A DNA stretch of 64,000 nucleotides from Dipteris shenzhenensis (Eukaryota > Polypodiophyta > Polypodiopsida > Gleicheniales), in NCBI GenBank assembly GCA_047967505.1, contig CM106539.1. The stretch is one strand, 5' to 3'. Under the pieces are notes generated by a model that was not told the origin of the DNA, searched no databases, and saw only the letters and a program-made list of their open reading frames with translations. The position numbers were made by a program, and so were the translations under genes. Positions 32,027-43,030 of this stretch are shown in pieces (positions within the stretch are counted from its first letter, which is position 1; each line of letters begins with the position of its first letter).

Positions 32027-32520
32027 GATGGATATGGCGAAGGATTTGCAAACTCAAAGAAAGCTGGCGAGAGATTGTCGTCTTCTTCACAAACCAGAAG
32101 CAGCCGGAAAATTTCAAGCTCGCAAAGCAGTCACGAGCTACGATCACAGCTCTCGCGAGTATCACAGAACTTCACACTCGCAAAGCTCGCGAGTATGATG
32201 AGCAGAGAATTTGACACTCGCAAAGCTGGCAGAATACTCAAAAGCTACGCTCAAAGATCGGTAGTTAAATTTCGAGCTTCAAAGCGAGCGATCTCACCTT
32301 CGACGCCTAATATCTCTATTGCCGGAACGTTCCCCACTCTCTATTGCCGGAACGATATCCAAACAGCTCGTTACACTCTGCCCAGAAACAACTACAGCAA
32401 TCGAAGCTGGTCTCTCGCCCACACCCTCTTCTATATGTTCGTCTCAACTGCTGCCCACTGGATATATATCATCAACTCGCGAGACAGGATATCCGTTCGG
32501 CTAGTGCGCTAAGTCGAAGA
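32027..32520 (-). promoter_or_regulatory. Putative PKS promoter and leader
   Basis: Minus-strand upstream region with TATA-like boxes GATATATATC (32461-32470) and CATATAG (32431-32437), about 400 bp before the ATG. The interval contains several copies of ACTCGCAAAGCT (near 32118, 32176, 32216), CTCGCGAG palindromes, and two copies of CTCTATTGCCGGAACG (about 32310 and 32338). Which TATA box is used is unknown. Confidence 0.4.
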
Positions 32521-32639
32521 TGCGGTTGGCCTTTTTTAGAGTTTGCCTTTCCCACCGGCTATTGTTCTCTCACCGAGACCCGGTCAACCAAGAACTGGCA
32601 AAAATGCAACTGCAACTCACATTTCATGCATTGCCGTCT

Positions 32640-33130
32640 CCCATTTCATCCATGAATTTTCTTACAAAATTTGTAGAGGCATCGGATCCTTCAGTGCTGA
32701 ATTTTCTTACAAAATCTGCAGTGGACACTGGAGAACGAGGCATCGGAATCCGGAACCTTCCAGGGGCTTTCCACAGTCGAATCGGTCGATCATACACGTC
32801 AACACGCACTGATTGTTTTTAATGTTCCTGCGCCGGCTCCCGGTGTAGCAAAAGATGACGGATTCAACTGTCCCTTCGAAACGCACGCTAGCTTTGAAAA
32901 AGCCTCGCAGCGGACAGCTACGGACTGGTTCCAAATTCCAATCACAATCCAATCGTGTCAAAGTCACGATCCAATCGTGGCTTTGACAGACTCTACTACA
33001 TCTCTACTGGCGTCGGGAGTCGGGACCTTACAGATTTTTTCGATTTTACGCAGTGTTCCAAGGTCGTCCGTCGACGACAAAACTTTCACCATCGAGGAAC
33101 AAAACTTTCACCATCGAGGAATGGGCTTCG
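32640..33130. repeat. Short tandem duplications upstream of the PKS gene
   Basis: GAATTTTCTTACAAAAT occurs at about 32655 and 32698. ACAAAACTTTCACCATCGAG occurs twice in tandem at about 33078 and 33100. No gene is seen between the PKS promoter and gypsy B. Confidence 0.7.
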
Positions 33131-33389
33131 TGAATTTAATCCATGAAGAGAGTATGAATGAGCATCTTGGCCCTTGGGGACTTTTTCCACAATTCATTTG
33201 TACATGAGCCCATTTTGGTTGCATTTTCTTGCTCGAAATTGAAGTCAAGAGACAATAAGGCTCTTCAAGTTTCCATTTTGTGTCAATTAGTAGTGTTGCC
33301 ACTACATTAGTGGTTTTTCATCCTCATAAAAAAGTGAAAGTAATTTGGATTTCTATGACCTTTCACAGCATTAGCACCAACAAGGATTG

Positions 33390-34560
33390 CACCACCGACA
33401 AGGATAGAGTAGAAGCCATGGCCCTAAGAATTAAAGATGAAACAATGCATGCCATCGAGCAAAAGTTGCATCTCTCATCCACAACAGTACCCATGGAAAG
33501 AAAATGTTTGGTGCCCACATTGTATGGCCAACCATACAGCCAATGAGTGCCCAATCGTGAGGAATAGACTAAACCCACCAGAAGTGGCTCAACCCCCATG
33601 GTTATGGTGTCCCATTTGCAATGTTGCAAGGCATGATGTCAATACATGTTTCTATAATATGAGGGTAGCACAACCCCGGCCCCAACAATACCATCAGCTG
33701 CCAATCCCAGTGTACAGGCAACCAAAATTAGCACCTAATGCACAGGTGCCATGTCTCAACCCACTCCTAGTGAGAACATAAGTGCCTCAACTAATGAGGA
33801 ATCCTCCACAATATCCTTGGGCGTGAAGTAAAACCTGAAGTGTGGAAAATCATAGTGTGGCAACACAAAGTGTGGAATCACATCCAATCTTGATCATAAC
33901 AAGATAGCAAAAAGAAGCGACATGGCAAAAACTCCTTCCCACTCAAAAAGCAAAGAGCCCTCTAGCAAAACAAGCCATGCCAATCCCACAACATCTATGG
34001 AAAGTGCCACCCAAGAAGCCAAGGAAGCATACCCCAATGGTGAAACTGAGAAGATTCATTACCAAGCCTTGAAGCAATGGGTACAATAGGAGCAAGAAAA
34101 ATTTGAGACAGATAGGATGGCAACAATACAGGTTAGAGCACCATTATCACCCAGCATTGACATAATGATTGATCCCAACAACTTCCAAAGGATAATAGAG
34201 CAATAGGAAAAACACCCCCAATTGGATAGTACCGCACTAGTAAGCTTGATAAGCTACCCCATCACGATGCCAATTGGGACCTCACTAAGAAATTGCCCTA
34301 TAATGTGGGAGAGCTTCAAGGGATGGATAGAATCTTCACAAAACTTCCCCCCATCTAAAGATGAAGAAAATGTTATTCTCGTAAAATTCGGTGCTAGGGA
34401 TGATGATATAAAAATGTAACCATCCCTCTAGAGCATAAAGCCTTTGGCCAATACCCTGTAATAGTGGATGGAGGAGCCGGAGTAAACATTCTAGCAAGAG
34501 ATCTATATGAAGAATGGGGCCTACTACCTCTGATGTAGAAGACCACATTCAACATCCGCT
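33390..34560 (+). pseudogene. Gypsy B gag and protease remnant
   Basis: Gag helix DRVEAMALRIKDETMHAIEQ, then two CX2C zinc-binding clusters: WCPHCMANHTANEC (about 33500) and WCPICNVARHDVNTC (about 33607). A Pro/Gln-rich linker follows. Protease active-site region PVIVDGGAGVNIL lies at about 34460. Several stops and frame changes. Double zinc-cluster gags and DGGxxVN proteases occur in Tat-like plant gypsy lineages; that placement is inference. Confidence 0.7.
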
Positions 34561-34949
34561 TAGTCGACCGCACTAAAATGAAGCCACAACATACAAGATA
34601 TTGTTAGGAAGAACATGGTTTCGGGAAGCTTCGGTACTCCATGATTGGGACACTGATAGAATCACAATCCAAATAGAGGAACCACTATCAAGATAAATTC
34701 AGGAACAGGGGAAATCAAACCCACCATTCCTAGAAATGTTGAAAACACTTCTATCTTTACAGCCACCAGTCATGCATCCCCTATACCGACAAATGTACTA
34801 AAAGCCATAGAAGGGGATACACAAAGTGTTATCAATAATTGGATACATGTGTTGGCTACATTAGATAATTGTAAAACAACACATCCAATGTTGCTAGATG
34901 TAGATGCCCAAATGATCCAACTAGAAGCACCAAGATTATCATGGAACTT

Positions 34950-36122
34950 TCCCCCCCACTAAATGCCAAGGGAGTCCAAGTCTTCATGGGCCATGTCGGT
35001 TACTATAGAAGGTTCATACTAAGGTATGCTGTGATTGCAAGACCCCTATATAAGCTCCTAGTCAACTTCATCTAGGTAGATGAATGCGAACAAGCATTTG
35101 AAAGCCTCAAGAGGAGATTAATCACCACCTTTGTTCTAATGACACCTATCAGTAAATGCAATGGCCACCTCAACACACCATAGCCCCACACTTCATAGCA
35201 CTCTCATTGGTATAACTGAAATCTCTCTCTAATCCCTAACACTAATTCGAGGCCCTTTTGAGACTCCATTTCTCCCCTAATGCATCATTGGGTACTTAAT
35301 GGCAGGAAGACCACCTCTTGAAATGAAAGCAGTGGATGCCAGAAAACTAATTCTAAAAGCTGCACCCTATCAACTCATTGTAGGGCAAATATACAAGATG
35401 GGCAAGGACCAGGTTTTAAGGAGATGTGTAACACCACATGAGATCATGCCAATCCTCAGTAAAGCCCATGAAGGCATTGTGAGTGGACATTTCCAAGGGG
35501 AAGCAAAATCAAGAAAAGTCCTTGCAGGATACTGGTGGCCAACACTTTGGGCAAATGCCTATGAATATATCAAAAGATGTGATGTATGCCAACGGGCCAC
35601 TAAACCACAACACAAGGACTTCAATCTCCTAACAACAGTCATTGCACAAAAACCCTCTGAATAATGGGGGATTGATTTTGTGGATCCCATCCATCCAGCA
35701 GCAAAGGGAACACAGGCACACCACATCATTATGGCCACCATTGATTACTTTACCGAATGGGATGAATCTAAGCAGTCAGAAAGGCAGATGCTAGAAGCAC
35801 AGCAAGGTTCTTGTACGAGAATGTGACTTGAATGTCTCATTGAAATTATGTAAGATAGAGGCACGCATTTTGTTAATGAGGTCATCCAAGAACTCTTGTC
35901 TAGCTTTATGGTAATCCATAGAAAAGAGCACACCTTACTACCCCTAAGGGGATGGAGAATCCAAATCCACCAACAAAATGTTATGCATTGTTCTCACCAA
36001 GGTACTAGAACCAAAGAGTTCTAATTGGGCAGAGAAACTAAATGTAGCCTTATGGGCATACCGAACCACACTCAAGGTCAGTATAGGAAATACACCTTTT
36101 CAATTGGTGTACGGCCTCGAAG
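34950..36122 (+). pseudogene. Gypsy B RT end and integrase, first part
   Basis: RT tail NAKGVQVFMGHVGYYRRFI and EQAFESLKRRL (34960-35130). Integrase then has the HHCC zinc-binding set (KAHEGIVSGH ... KRCDVCQRA, 35465-35600) and core start WGIDFVDPIHP (35665, carrying the first catalytic Asp) with ATIDYFTEW. The second Asp region reads DRGTHFVNEVI (35855), and NVALWAYRTTLK and NTPFQLVYGLE follow (36030-36122). Stops at about 35663 and 35827 and frame shifts inactivate it. The frame is interrupted at 36122 by an insertion. Confidence 0.82.
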
Positions 36123-36405
36123 GGATCACCACACAAAATTTTAGTATACCACGCATTCAAAAGGTGGGGTATTTTAATTCAGATTGTCAAAAAAATTTAA
36201 TAGGATTACAATAATAAGAGGGGTCTTTTAATTCAACTTTACCAAAAAATCACTTAGTCCATAAGTAAAGAGGTAGTCCATAAGTAAAGAGGGGTGTTTT
36301 TGTTGGCAGAATTTTTTTAGTTTAGGGGTTTTTTAAATACCCTTTGAATGCACATGATACATAGGGTTTCTTAGTAGTGCACCGCCCGAGTGTATGTCCT
36401 TGAAG
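36107..36405. mobile_element. 267-bp insertion in integrase with 16-bp flanking repeats
   Basis: Flanking copies of GTGTACGGCCTCGAAG (36107-36122) and GTGTATGTCCTTGAAG (36390-36405) match at 13 of 16 bases and correspond to a single site in the related minus copy near 60130. The insert (36123-36389) has subterminal inverted repeats: GCATTCAAAAGGTGGGGTAT near 36153 and the complement of TACCCTTTGAATGC near 36350. Its arms end CACCAC / TAGTAGTG. No coding sequence. Class unassigned. Confidence 0.65.
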
Positions 36406-36850
36406 CTATGGTTCCACTGGAATTTGTAATACCTAGTCTACATATAGCAGTACAAGAACATATGGGAGATCATGCATCCCTAAAAGAAAGAGTCTACCAA
36501 TTAGAGAAGCATACAGAGACCAGATTAGTTGCCTACCATGCCATGAAAATAGAAAAACAAAGAAGGAAGGCATGGTTTGACAGAAACCTCAAAGACAAAG
36601 ACATCAAGGAAGGTGACCTGGTTTTATTGTACATTACCAAAGTGTACAAGGGCAAACTCAAATTTCTAGGTCTAGAGTTAAAAAAATGAACCCCATTGGA
36701 GCTACACTGCTAGAAACACTGGATGGAGTCTAGTTCACAACAACAATAAACAAGAGCTAACTGAAGTGCTACTACATCAACATGCAAGCCATCCCCGACA
36801 ATAATGAAGATTTGGGGGCCCCAAGTCTTCCATATTGAGGACTAGATTGT
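36390..36850 (+). pseudogene. Gypsy B integrase C-terminal domain
   Basis: Continues the integrase after the insertion: AMVPLEFVIPS, then QLEKHTETRLVAYHAMKIEKQRRKAW (its first part in the frame), DRNLKDKDIKEGDLVLLY and KGKLKFLG, the usual integrase tail that contacts DNA. MNPIGATLLETLDG follows. Parallel sequence occurs on the minus strand at 59640-60270. Confidence 0.75.
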
Positions 36851-37429
36851 ATCATGAGCACTCACTAGCACATGTATGACTTCACACATATAGGTAGTTT
36901 CAATCGATTTTAACCTAGGGCTCAAAAGTGATGACTGAGCCCTAACTGCCCTATGATTCCCTTAGCACATTAAGCATATAGGAGGAATGGCTGCTTCACT
37001 AGTCATGCATAGCGCACCCACACGTTTCGAGCACCACGAATTAATTGCACAAATAAAAGCCCCAAGAGATACTTACTTTGATCCACAGACATGGCACCCT
37101 CAACACAAACAGAGTAAAATGCATTAGCCACTCACAAAAGAAACAGACACTCTTAGCACATGGCACTATATTGGCAGTGGGACCTGATTCATGTGTGAAA
37201 TGCCAAGGTAAAGACAGTCCAATAAGATGGGAAAAAGGCCTACAATGATATCGACAAAGCGACACCATGCCAAACGACGCAAACCTTAACCTAAACAGCC
37301 CTCCTCAAATCATTAACCTGAAGAAGGACAAGATCCAGAATCAACAACCCAGAGGTCAGCACCAAAATGACCATGGCTAGTGGTTCTGGACAGTGATATT
37401 GGTGAGTAAATAAATACAACATGCCAAGA

Positions 37430-38830
37430 AGATATGCTACAGGACCTAAGGACCCTAGAGTTAAGAGAAATCAAGGCAGAGCGATGACTATGCAAGATGC
37501 AGGTGCAGAACACCTTGATGACCAAACCAAAAAAGAGCTAGCAACAGATGAAACAATATAGCTTGTATGGTCATGAGTCTCAACGTTCGCCATGTCACCC
37601 AATGCATACAACTTCTTGCAGGCAAAGGGTCTAGGAAGTCTTTTTGAGAAGCTAAAATCCTTCTTTCCAACACCTTCTATGATAGAATACATTTGTCAAT
37701 TCATAACATCATATAAAAGCAGAGTGTTGGACAAAGATAAGTATGGCATAGTAATATATAAAGAAAAACCCTTATAGATCTACCTCAGTAGCTCCACTAT
37801 GCAAGAGGCTTTCTCATTTCCAGCAGGCACAAGAAGAATATCCAAAGAAACATTTGGATGCAAGATTCTCTAAGATTCAGGATTTATTCCTGCCTAACAC
37901 AAAGTCACAAAGCGGGGGAAATATGCCATGATATGATTCTAGATCCCACATGCAAAGAGGCAGCTAGGTTTTTGGCTGACATTTTCAATCATACAGGAGC
38001 ATCCCTACTTCTACCTTCTCAAATTCACGAGCTTCGACCTCAAGCTTTTCCCCTATAACCTTTTCCTCTCCCCCAAGACCACATATTCCTCAGATCTTTC
38101 TTGAGTTTTCAATGGAAGACACCATTAATGATTCCATTAATGAGCTTCAAGAATTGGATAATCCAAATCACACACCCACATGGGAGTTGCAACAAGATAC
38201 AGATAGGATTCCCATGCCTGGTAATCCCATTGGTGATTTTTGCAGGCAATACCTAGACATGCAGTCAAGAGGAGGATGAGACATCTCCAAAATTTCAATG
38301 AGTATCTGCCTCTTATCCACTAAGCACAAACTACTCTAGACATCAGCAACAAATTAGAGCCACATCCTACTTGGCGTAGACCAAATTTGCTCAATGAAAA
38401 GTACCTCCTTGAATACTTACAAGCTCCATATTCCTTTCGCATGCATCCCACATTTGATGTGGTACCCCATCGCTACTGGTGGGATGCCAATCATCATGAT
38501 CCATATAGTGTAGATGCTCCTCAAGACAGTTATGAAAAAACAGTCAAGGAAAGTGCAAAATACAATGAAGCCTTAATAGTAATCCTAGAGGTGTCCCTCA
38601 CCATTGATGACCATTTGCCCAACCTCAGATTCTACCCAAATCAATAGATAGATGCTCAAACAACAAGTCACCTCTTTCAAAGAGCCATATCTCTTCAAGG
38701 GCATTATGTGTTTTTGTTTGAAGAAATGGTTGACACTGGCTTCTTAAAAATTGAGCAACCAATCTATGGTGTTTGTGGATTAGAAGAAAAAGATCGACAA
38801 TAAGCTTAGTCCATCTATCAACCGATGCCA
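37430..38830 (+). pseudogene. Unknown ORF region downstream of gypsy B integrase
   Basis: Between integrase and the polypurine tract lies about 1.4 kb with coding-like character in broken frames: AYNFLQAKGLGSLFEKLKSF and YICQFITSYKSRVLDKDKYG (37590-37740), CKEAARFLADIFNHTGASLL (37950), LEYLQAPYSFRMHPTFDVVP and HRYWWDANHHDPYSVDAP (38410-38520), and LFEEMVDTGFLKIEQPIYG (38715). No membrane segment, zinc finger or catalytic motif is visible, so it is not an obvious envelope-like or RNase H gene. It could be a third element ORF or captured host sequence. Confidence 0.5.
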
Positions 38831-38920
38831 TCTTAACCATATTCATTGGGTAAAGACAACCATAGCACAACATTGTCTGGTGCAGACTCAACCATAACTT
38901 GAGGATGGGTAATCAAATTG

Positions 38921-40078
38921 GTTCAGGGGAGTTGTTAACCCTGTGGCAACAAGGGCTAGAAGTACAGTCTAGGACAACAACGATGAGAGCATTGTGTGTG
39001 TAGAGTAGTGGCAAAGCTTCACTTGCAATATCTTGAGCCTGAAAGATGGTATGATGAATCTTAAAGGATGAGGATAGCCAAAATCCTCTCTAGAAAAGAT
39101 CTAATCATACATGAAAAATCAAGATCTAGAGAGATAAATACTAAATCTAGAGAGAGAAATACTAAAAGCCTACACTTTTTAAGGTCCCCCCACTTTGTGT
39201 AGAGACCCAAAAGGTCCACCCCAAAAGTGGAGGGACTCTTGTCCAAAAGGTCTCCTACAAAAGAGGTACCTACGGATTGTGTAGAGGCCAACATGTATAA
39301 ATATGATCCCACTCTTTGGGGTTTAGTGTTCAAGCTCACTATTGTGTTCATGTGATTGATCTCCATTGCATCCATGCTCTCTTACACTATCGTGTTCTAG
39401 CATGCCCTTACCCTTGCACTCTCTACCCTTGTACTCCCTCCTCCTCCTCCTCCTTCCTCCTCCTCCTTCCTCCCTCCTCTCTTCTCCTCCCTCTTCCTCC
39501 ACCCTCCTCCTCCCTCCTCCTTCTTCCTCCACCCTCCTCCCCCTCCCTCTTCCTCCCTCCTCCTCCACCCTCCTCCTCCACCGTCCTCCCTCCTCCTCCT
39601 CCCTCCTCCCTCCTCTCTCCTCCTCCTCCCTCCTCCCTCCTCTCTCCTCCTCCACCCTCCTCCCTCTTCCTCCTCCTTGCTTGTTCATCCTCCTCAACCC
39701 TTACACCTCGAATCCGGAAAGGAGACTAGCTCTCCACTCCTCAACCTTGGACTCCTCCTAAACCCTGCAACTCCCCTTGAACCTTGGAACTCCTAGATAG
39801 CTCTCTCAACCCTGTCCCCTTTTCGAACCCTGAAATCCCCTTCTAAACCCTTTAACTCCCATAGAGGCGAGATCCTCCATCAATCATTATGATCAAGCCC
39901 TCTTTCTCACCCATGCATGCATGAGATTTCCTTTCCATGCTTTAGCCTACACCTCTCACTGGAATATGACCCGAGGACCTATGCTGCACTTGTGAACACC
40001 TATGCTACAACGAGCGATGACACGACTGTAGGTGACCAACACCCTCAGAACCTGCACTTGGAAGAAAAAGAGAAAACA
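38921..40078 (+). repeat. LTR E, 3' LTR of gypsy B, with PPT
   Basis: PPT TTCAGGGGAGT precedes TGTTAACCCTGTGGCAAC (38933). The LTR runs to GAGAAAACA (40078), 1146 bp. It holds one and a half copies of the 31-bp GGTCTCTACACAAAG unit (inverted here as CTTTGTGTAGAGACC, about 39190), TATAAATATG at 39296, CACTCTTTGGGG, a CTC/CCTCCTC tract (39430-39680) and CATGCATGCATG. It is the same subfamily as LTR F. Confidence 0.85.
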
Positions 40079-40485
40079 ACCAAAAATGGTAAGGATGTGT
40101 ACGTTTTGACCCACTGCTCCACGATGTTGGTTTTTTCTCTCACTTATTGATTAGGGTTTCAACACAATCTTTGAGAGAGTTAAAACACAGGGATGTTGGG
40201 ACAATAGTATAGAAAGTAGTATATGCTTAAAGCTCGAAAGAATGTATGATTGGAGGAGCTTTATCTAGCCTCTCCCACAAAATGAAGTGATTCCCTTATT
40301 TAAAGGTTTCCTATCGTGATGACTTGATTTATAGCCATCACTATCACTGTCATAATCGGTCATGCCATCCTTAATGTCAATTGCAACTTCATGAGCGTCG
40401 CTGAAATGTGCATAGGTGCTAACTTTTTTCATGTCCTTGCGATGGATTTTTTAAGTCTAGAGATAAACCATGCTATGAGGTATTT

Positions 40486-40953
40486 TTAGTCCGTACGGGG
40501 AACACACTTTGCTATAAATCTTTTCATTCTTCCTAAGTATGTTTTGACCTTTTCTTTCTTGCACATTGCTATATTTCCTTGTTGTAATGCGAGGTTATCT
40601 TGTGGCCTTTCTGTTTGGAACCTTCTTCTGAACTGCTCAGATAGTAGTGCCCATGTGGCTCTTTCTTCTACGAGAAGGTTGAGGTACCATTCCAAGGCCT
40701 CATCGGTTAGGGCCATCGGAAACCAGGTAGCTTTGGTTTCATTTGACTGATCGCCTCAAGCATAACATGCTATGTCGAAGAGTTAAAGGAACCTGATGGG
40801 ATCTCCTCATCCATTGTACTTTGGCATTTCCAATTTGCCAAAGTGCCTTTTGCCATTGTTGTTGTTGTTGTTTCGATGGCATTGTTGACCAAAGTAATCT
40901 ACAGGATGCAGATTGTCGTTATCTATTTCTTCTTCAACCCTTAGGTCCTCCAT
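40486..40953 (-). pseudogene. Gypsy F gag (Retrotrans_gag domain)
   Basis: Minus strand, starting MEDLRVEEEIDNDN with an Asn run. It then has the typical gag core: KLEMPKYNG, FDIACYA, ATWFPMALTDEALEWYLNLL, ATWALLSEQFRRRFQ, KKEKVKTYLGRMKRF. Three in-frame stops, otherwise continuous. It is the capsid gene of the minus-strand element whose 5' LTR is LTR F. The rest of gag-pol is cut off near 40080 by gypsy B's LTR E. Confidence 0.78.
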
Positions 40954-41682
40954 GCTGCTTGTCAATCATGAGAGGTTGAATTCTTAGAGTGCATCGAGGG
41001 TCGAAGAAAGCTCACAAAAGTATGCAGGTGCTAGTCTTTGTCTAGATCTGAGGTGCATACACAATGCTTAATTATATCTTTCAAGTGAGTGCCTTTGACT
41101 TTGAAATCCATAAGTGATTTCGAACTTTGTAGCCCAAAATTGCACAAAATATGCAATTGATGGGTCAAAATTAGTGCCTATGTAATGGCGACTACTGATA
41201 CTAAAAACGATGGTAAAAGACTTGAAAATTATTGTTTGATATTGGACTTCTCTTGCATCAATCTTGGCGTCAGACTGGGTGCGATTTGGGCTTCAAACGG
41301 CCAAGATACGGGCCCTTAAAAAAGGGGTTTAAATGTTAGGAGGGTTAGAGATGCGTTAGTGTAGTAGGTATCGTTGTGTTAAGAATGTGCTTAGAATTAT
41401 TCCACATGAGTGGGGGAACGTGCCGGTGTAGAACAGATCGTCAATCGAAGGTCACAGTGGAAACTTATGAGCAAATTAGTGCGAAAAGGTGCCCACACAG
41501 GGGTGCAAAACGATGAGTATTAAGGATTCCAAAATGTTGTGGAATGGGCTGGAAATTTTTCCCATAGCGTGATGTTTTTGTGTGTGAAAGTACGTTTCAA
41601 GCTGGGTTCAATTTGCATGCCAAATGGAGGGTCAAATGTAGGTCAAAATTAGTCCTTTTTGGTATGTCTTGAGTCCTAACTG

Positions 41683-41934
41683 GGTGAGACTAACTGACCC
41701 AACCCAGTTGCCTTAACTAAACGAATCCAATTACTATAATTGCTAGTTAGATACTAACCTAACTAGTTAGTTTAGTTAACCAAACCTAAATCTAGTTACT
41801 CTAACCTAACTAATTATAGTTAGTTGAACTAACTATAGTTATATCTAACCTAACCTAAATGAGACCTAACCTAACTACCCTAACTAGGGGTAGTGGGGGT
41901 TAGGGTAAGGTTAGGATTAAGTTAGGTTTGTTTC
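41683..41934. repeat. CTAAC/TTAGG-like region in gypsy F leader
   Basis: Irregular alternation of CTAACCTAAC, TAGTTAG and AACTAACTATAG. It is not a perfect 7-bp telomere repeat. A similar stretch closes the window at 63895-64000, in the same position after a C-rich tract. Confidence 0.7.
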
Positions 41935-41994
41935 TAACTCTCTTTTTTTAAATTAAAAAAATAAAAAAAATAAAAGGGGGGGCAGCTGACCGCC

Positions 41995-42295
41995 GCATTG
42001 CTGGCTGGGCGAGGTGGCTGGGCGAGGTGGAGGGGGGAGGGGTTGGTTTTGAGGCAAGTGGAGGGCGGGGTTGGAGGGATGAGGGGGGGTAGTGGAGAGC
42101 ACAGGGGCACCGCCGTGGGCGGTTCTACCATTGGCCAGGCTATGCCACCACGATCAGCCGGTTCTCGAGCTACAAGGCCCTTGGGCCCTAAGAGAGTATG
42201 GGAGGGGGTGGGGAGGAGGGAGGGGTGGGGGTGGGGGTGGTGGAGAAGTGGGAGGGGGGGAGAGGGGGGGTTGGAGGTGGAAAATAGGGGGGGGG
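41995..42295. repeat. G-rich tract, gypsy F leader, left half
   Basis: GGGAGGGG-rich on the plus strand (C-rich in element sense), containing a less repetitive insert near 42105-42195. Copia-4 is inserted at its right edge; the tract resumes at 47806. Confidence 0.8.
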
Positions 42296-42959
42296 TGTTA
42301 GATATGCTCAATGCCCCACCCTCTTGGTAACCACTAGTGGTCCAAGGTGCTCAAGTTGTAAGGCCCCCATATGAGGAGAAGCCATGTGTGAGCCTAAGAC
42401 ATTGGATGGATCTTGACTTGCATGTCAGATGAGGTCTATCAATGAGATAGTTGATGGTAGAAAAGTGATTGTGTGGGAGCCCCTTATTCTTGCTGGGGCC
42501 TGGGGGCCAGCTGGCCCCCAACTGGGGGGTCCTAGGGGGACCGCTGGCCCCCCCTGGTGGGGGTTCGAGGACGAGAGCCCCGGAGGTGATGGTATAGGGA
42601 ATATTCCTTGAATATTCCATGGACAACTAGTCGGTTCCACTGAATAGGTTGACTGGTCGGCTTCACTGACTAGGTTGATTGGTCGGTTCCACCGACTACG
42701 TTGATCCAACTACCGCCCTCATAGCTTTAAAGAGGCGACCTCCCAAGTCCACTGTATCAGATCAGATCTTCCAGCTAGTAGCTCTTCACATAGTATCTAT
42801 CTAGATTGCCATCTAAGCTCCACTATGGGAGTGCACGCGTTTACGGAGCCATCATCTGTACTACATCAGTATTGAAGGAAAATTTTATTCATCTCCAATT
42901 TGCTGTGTACTCTCTATTATTTGTTCAGTTTCTGTTCCGCTGTGCCATGTAATTGAACA
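42296..42959 (+). repeat. Copia-4 5' LTR
   Basis: 664 bp, TGTTAGATATGC to AATTGAACA. It has three tandem copies of a 24-bp GGTTGACTGGTCGGTTCCAC unit (about 42625-42710) before a TTTAAAGAGG box; the 3' LTR keeps two. Confidence 0.93.
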
Positions 42960-42971
42960 TGGTATCAGAGC
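42960..42971 (+). other. Primer-binding site, copia-4
   Basis: TGGTATCAGAGC immediately after the LTR: the initiator tRNA-Met complement. Confidence 0.95.
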
Positions 42972-43030
42972 CCAGGTGGCTCTAAGGATAGAAGAATAGA
43001 AGAGAGGCGAGGGCTTCAACAGCATATGGA

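Larger units (their letters stand above)
33380..40078 (+). mobile_element. Gypsy B, 5'-truncated plus-strand Ty3/gypsy with 3' LTR
   Basis: In order: gag zinc knuckles (33470-33660), protease (34460), end of RT (34960-35100), integrase (35299-36840, split by a 267-bp insertion), an extra unidentified ORF region (37430-38830), polypurine tract (38921-38932) and 3' LTR E (38933-40078). The gag start, PBS and 5' LTR are absent; the element begins about 900 bp upstream of the PKS promoter. Most of RT is deleted. Confidence 0.82.

Noticed and set aside
41683-41934. Interstitial telomere array
   Set aside because: Units are irregular (CTAAC, TTAGG, TAGTTAG mixtures) rather than TTTAGGG tandem repeats, and the stretch recurs at the same place in a second gypsy leader.
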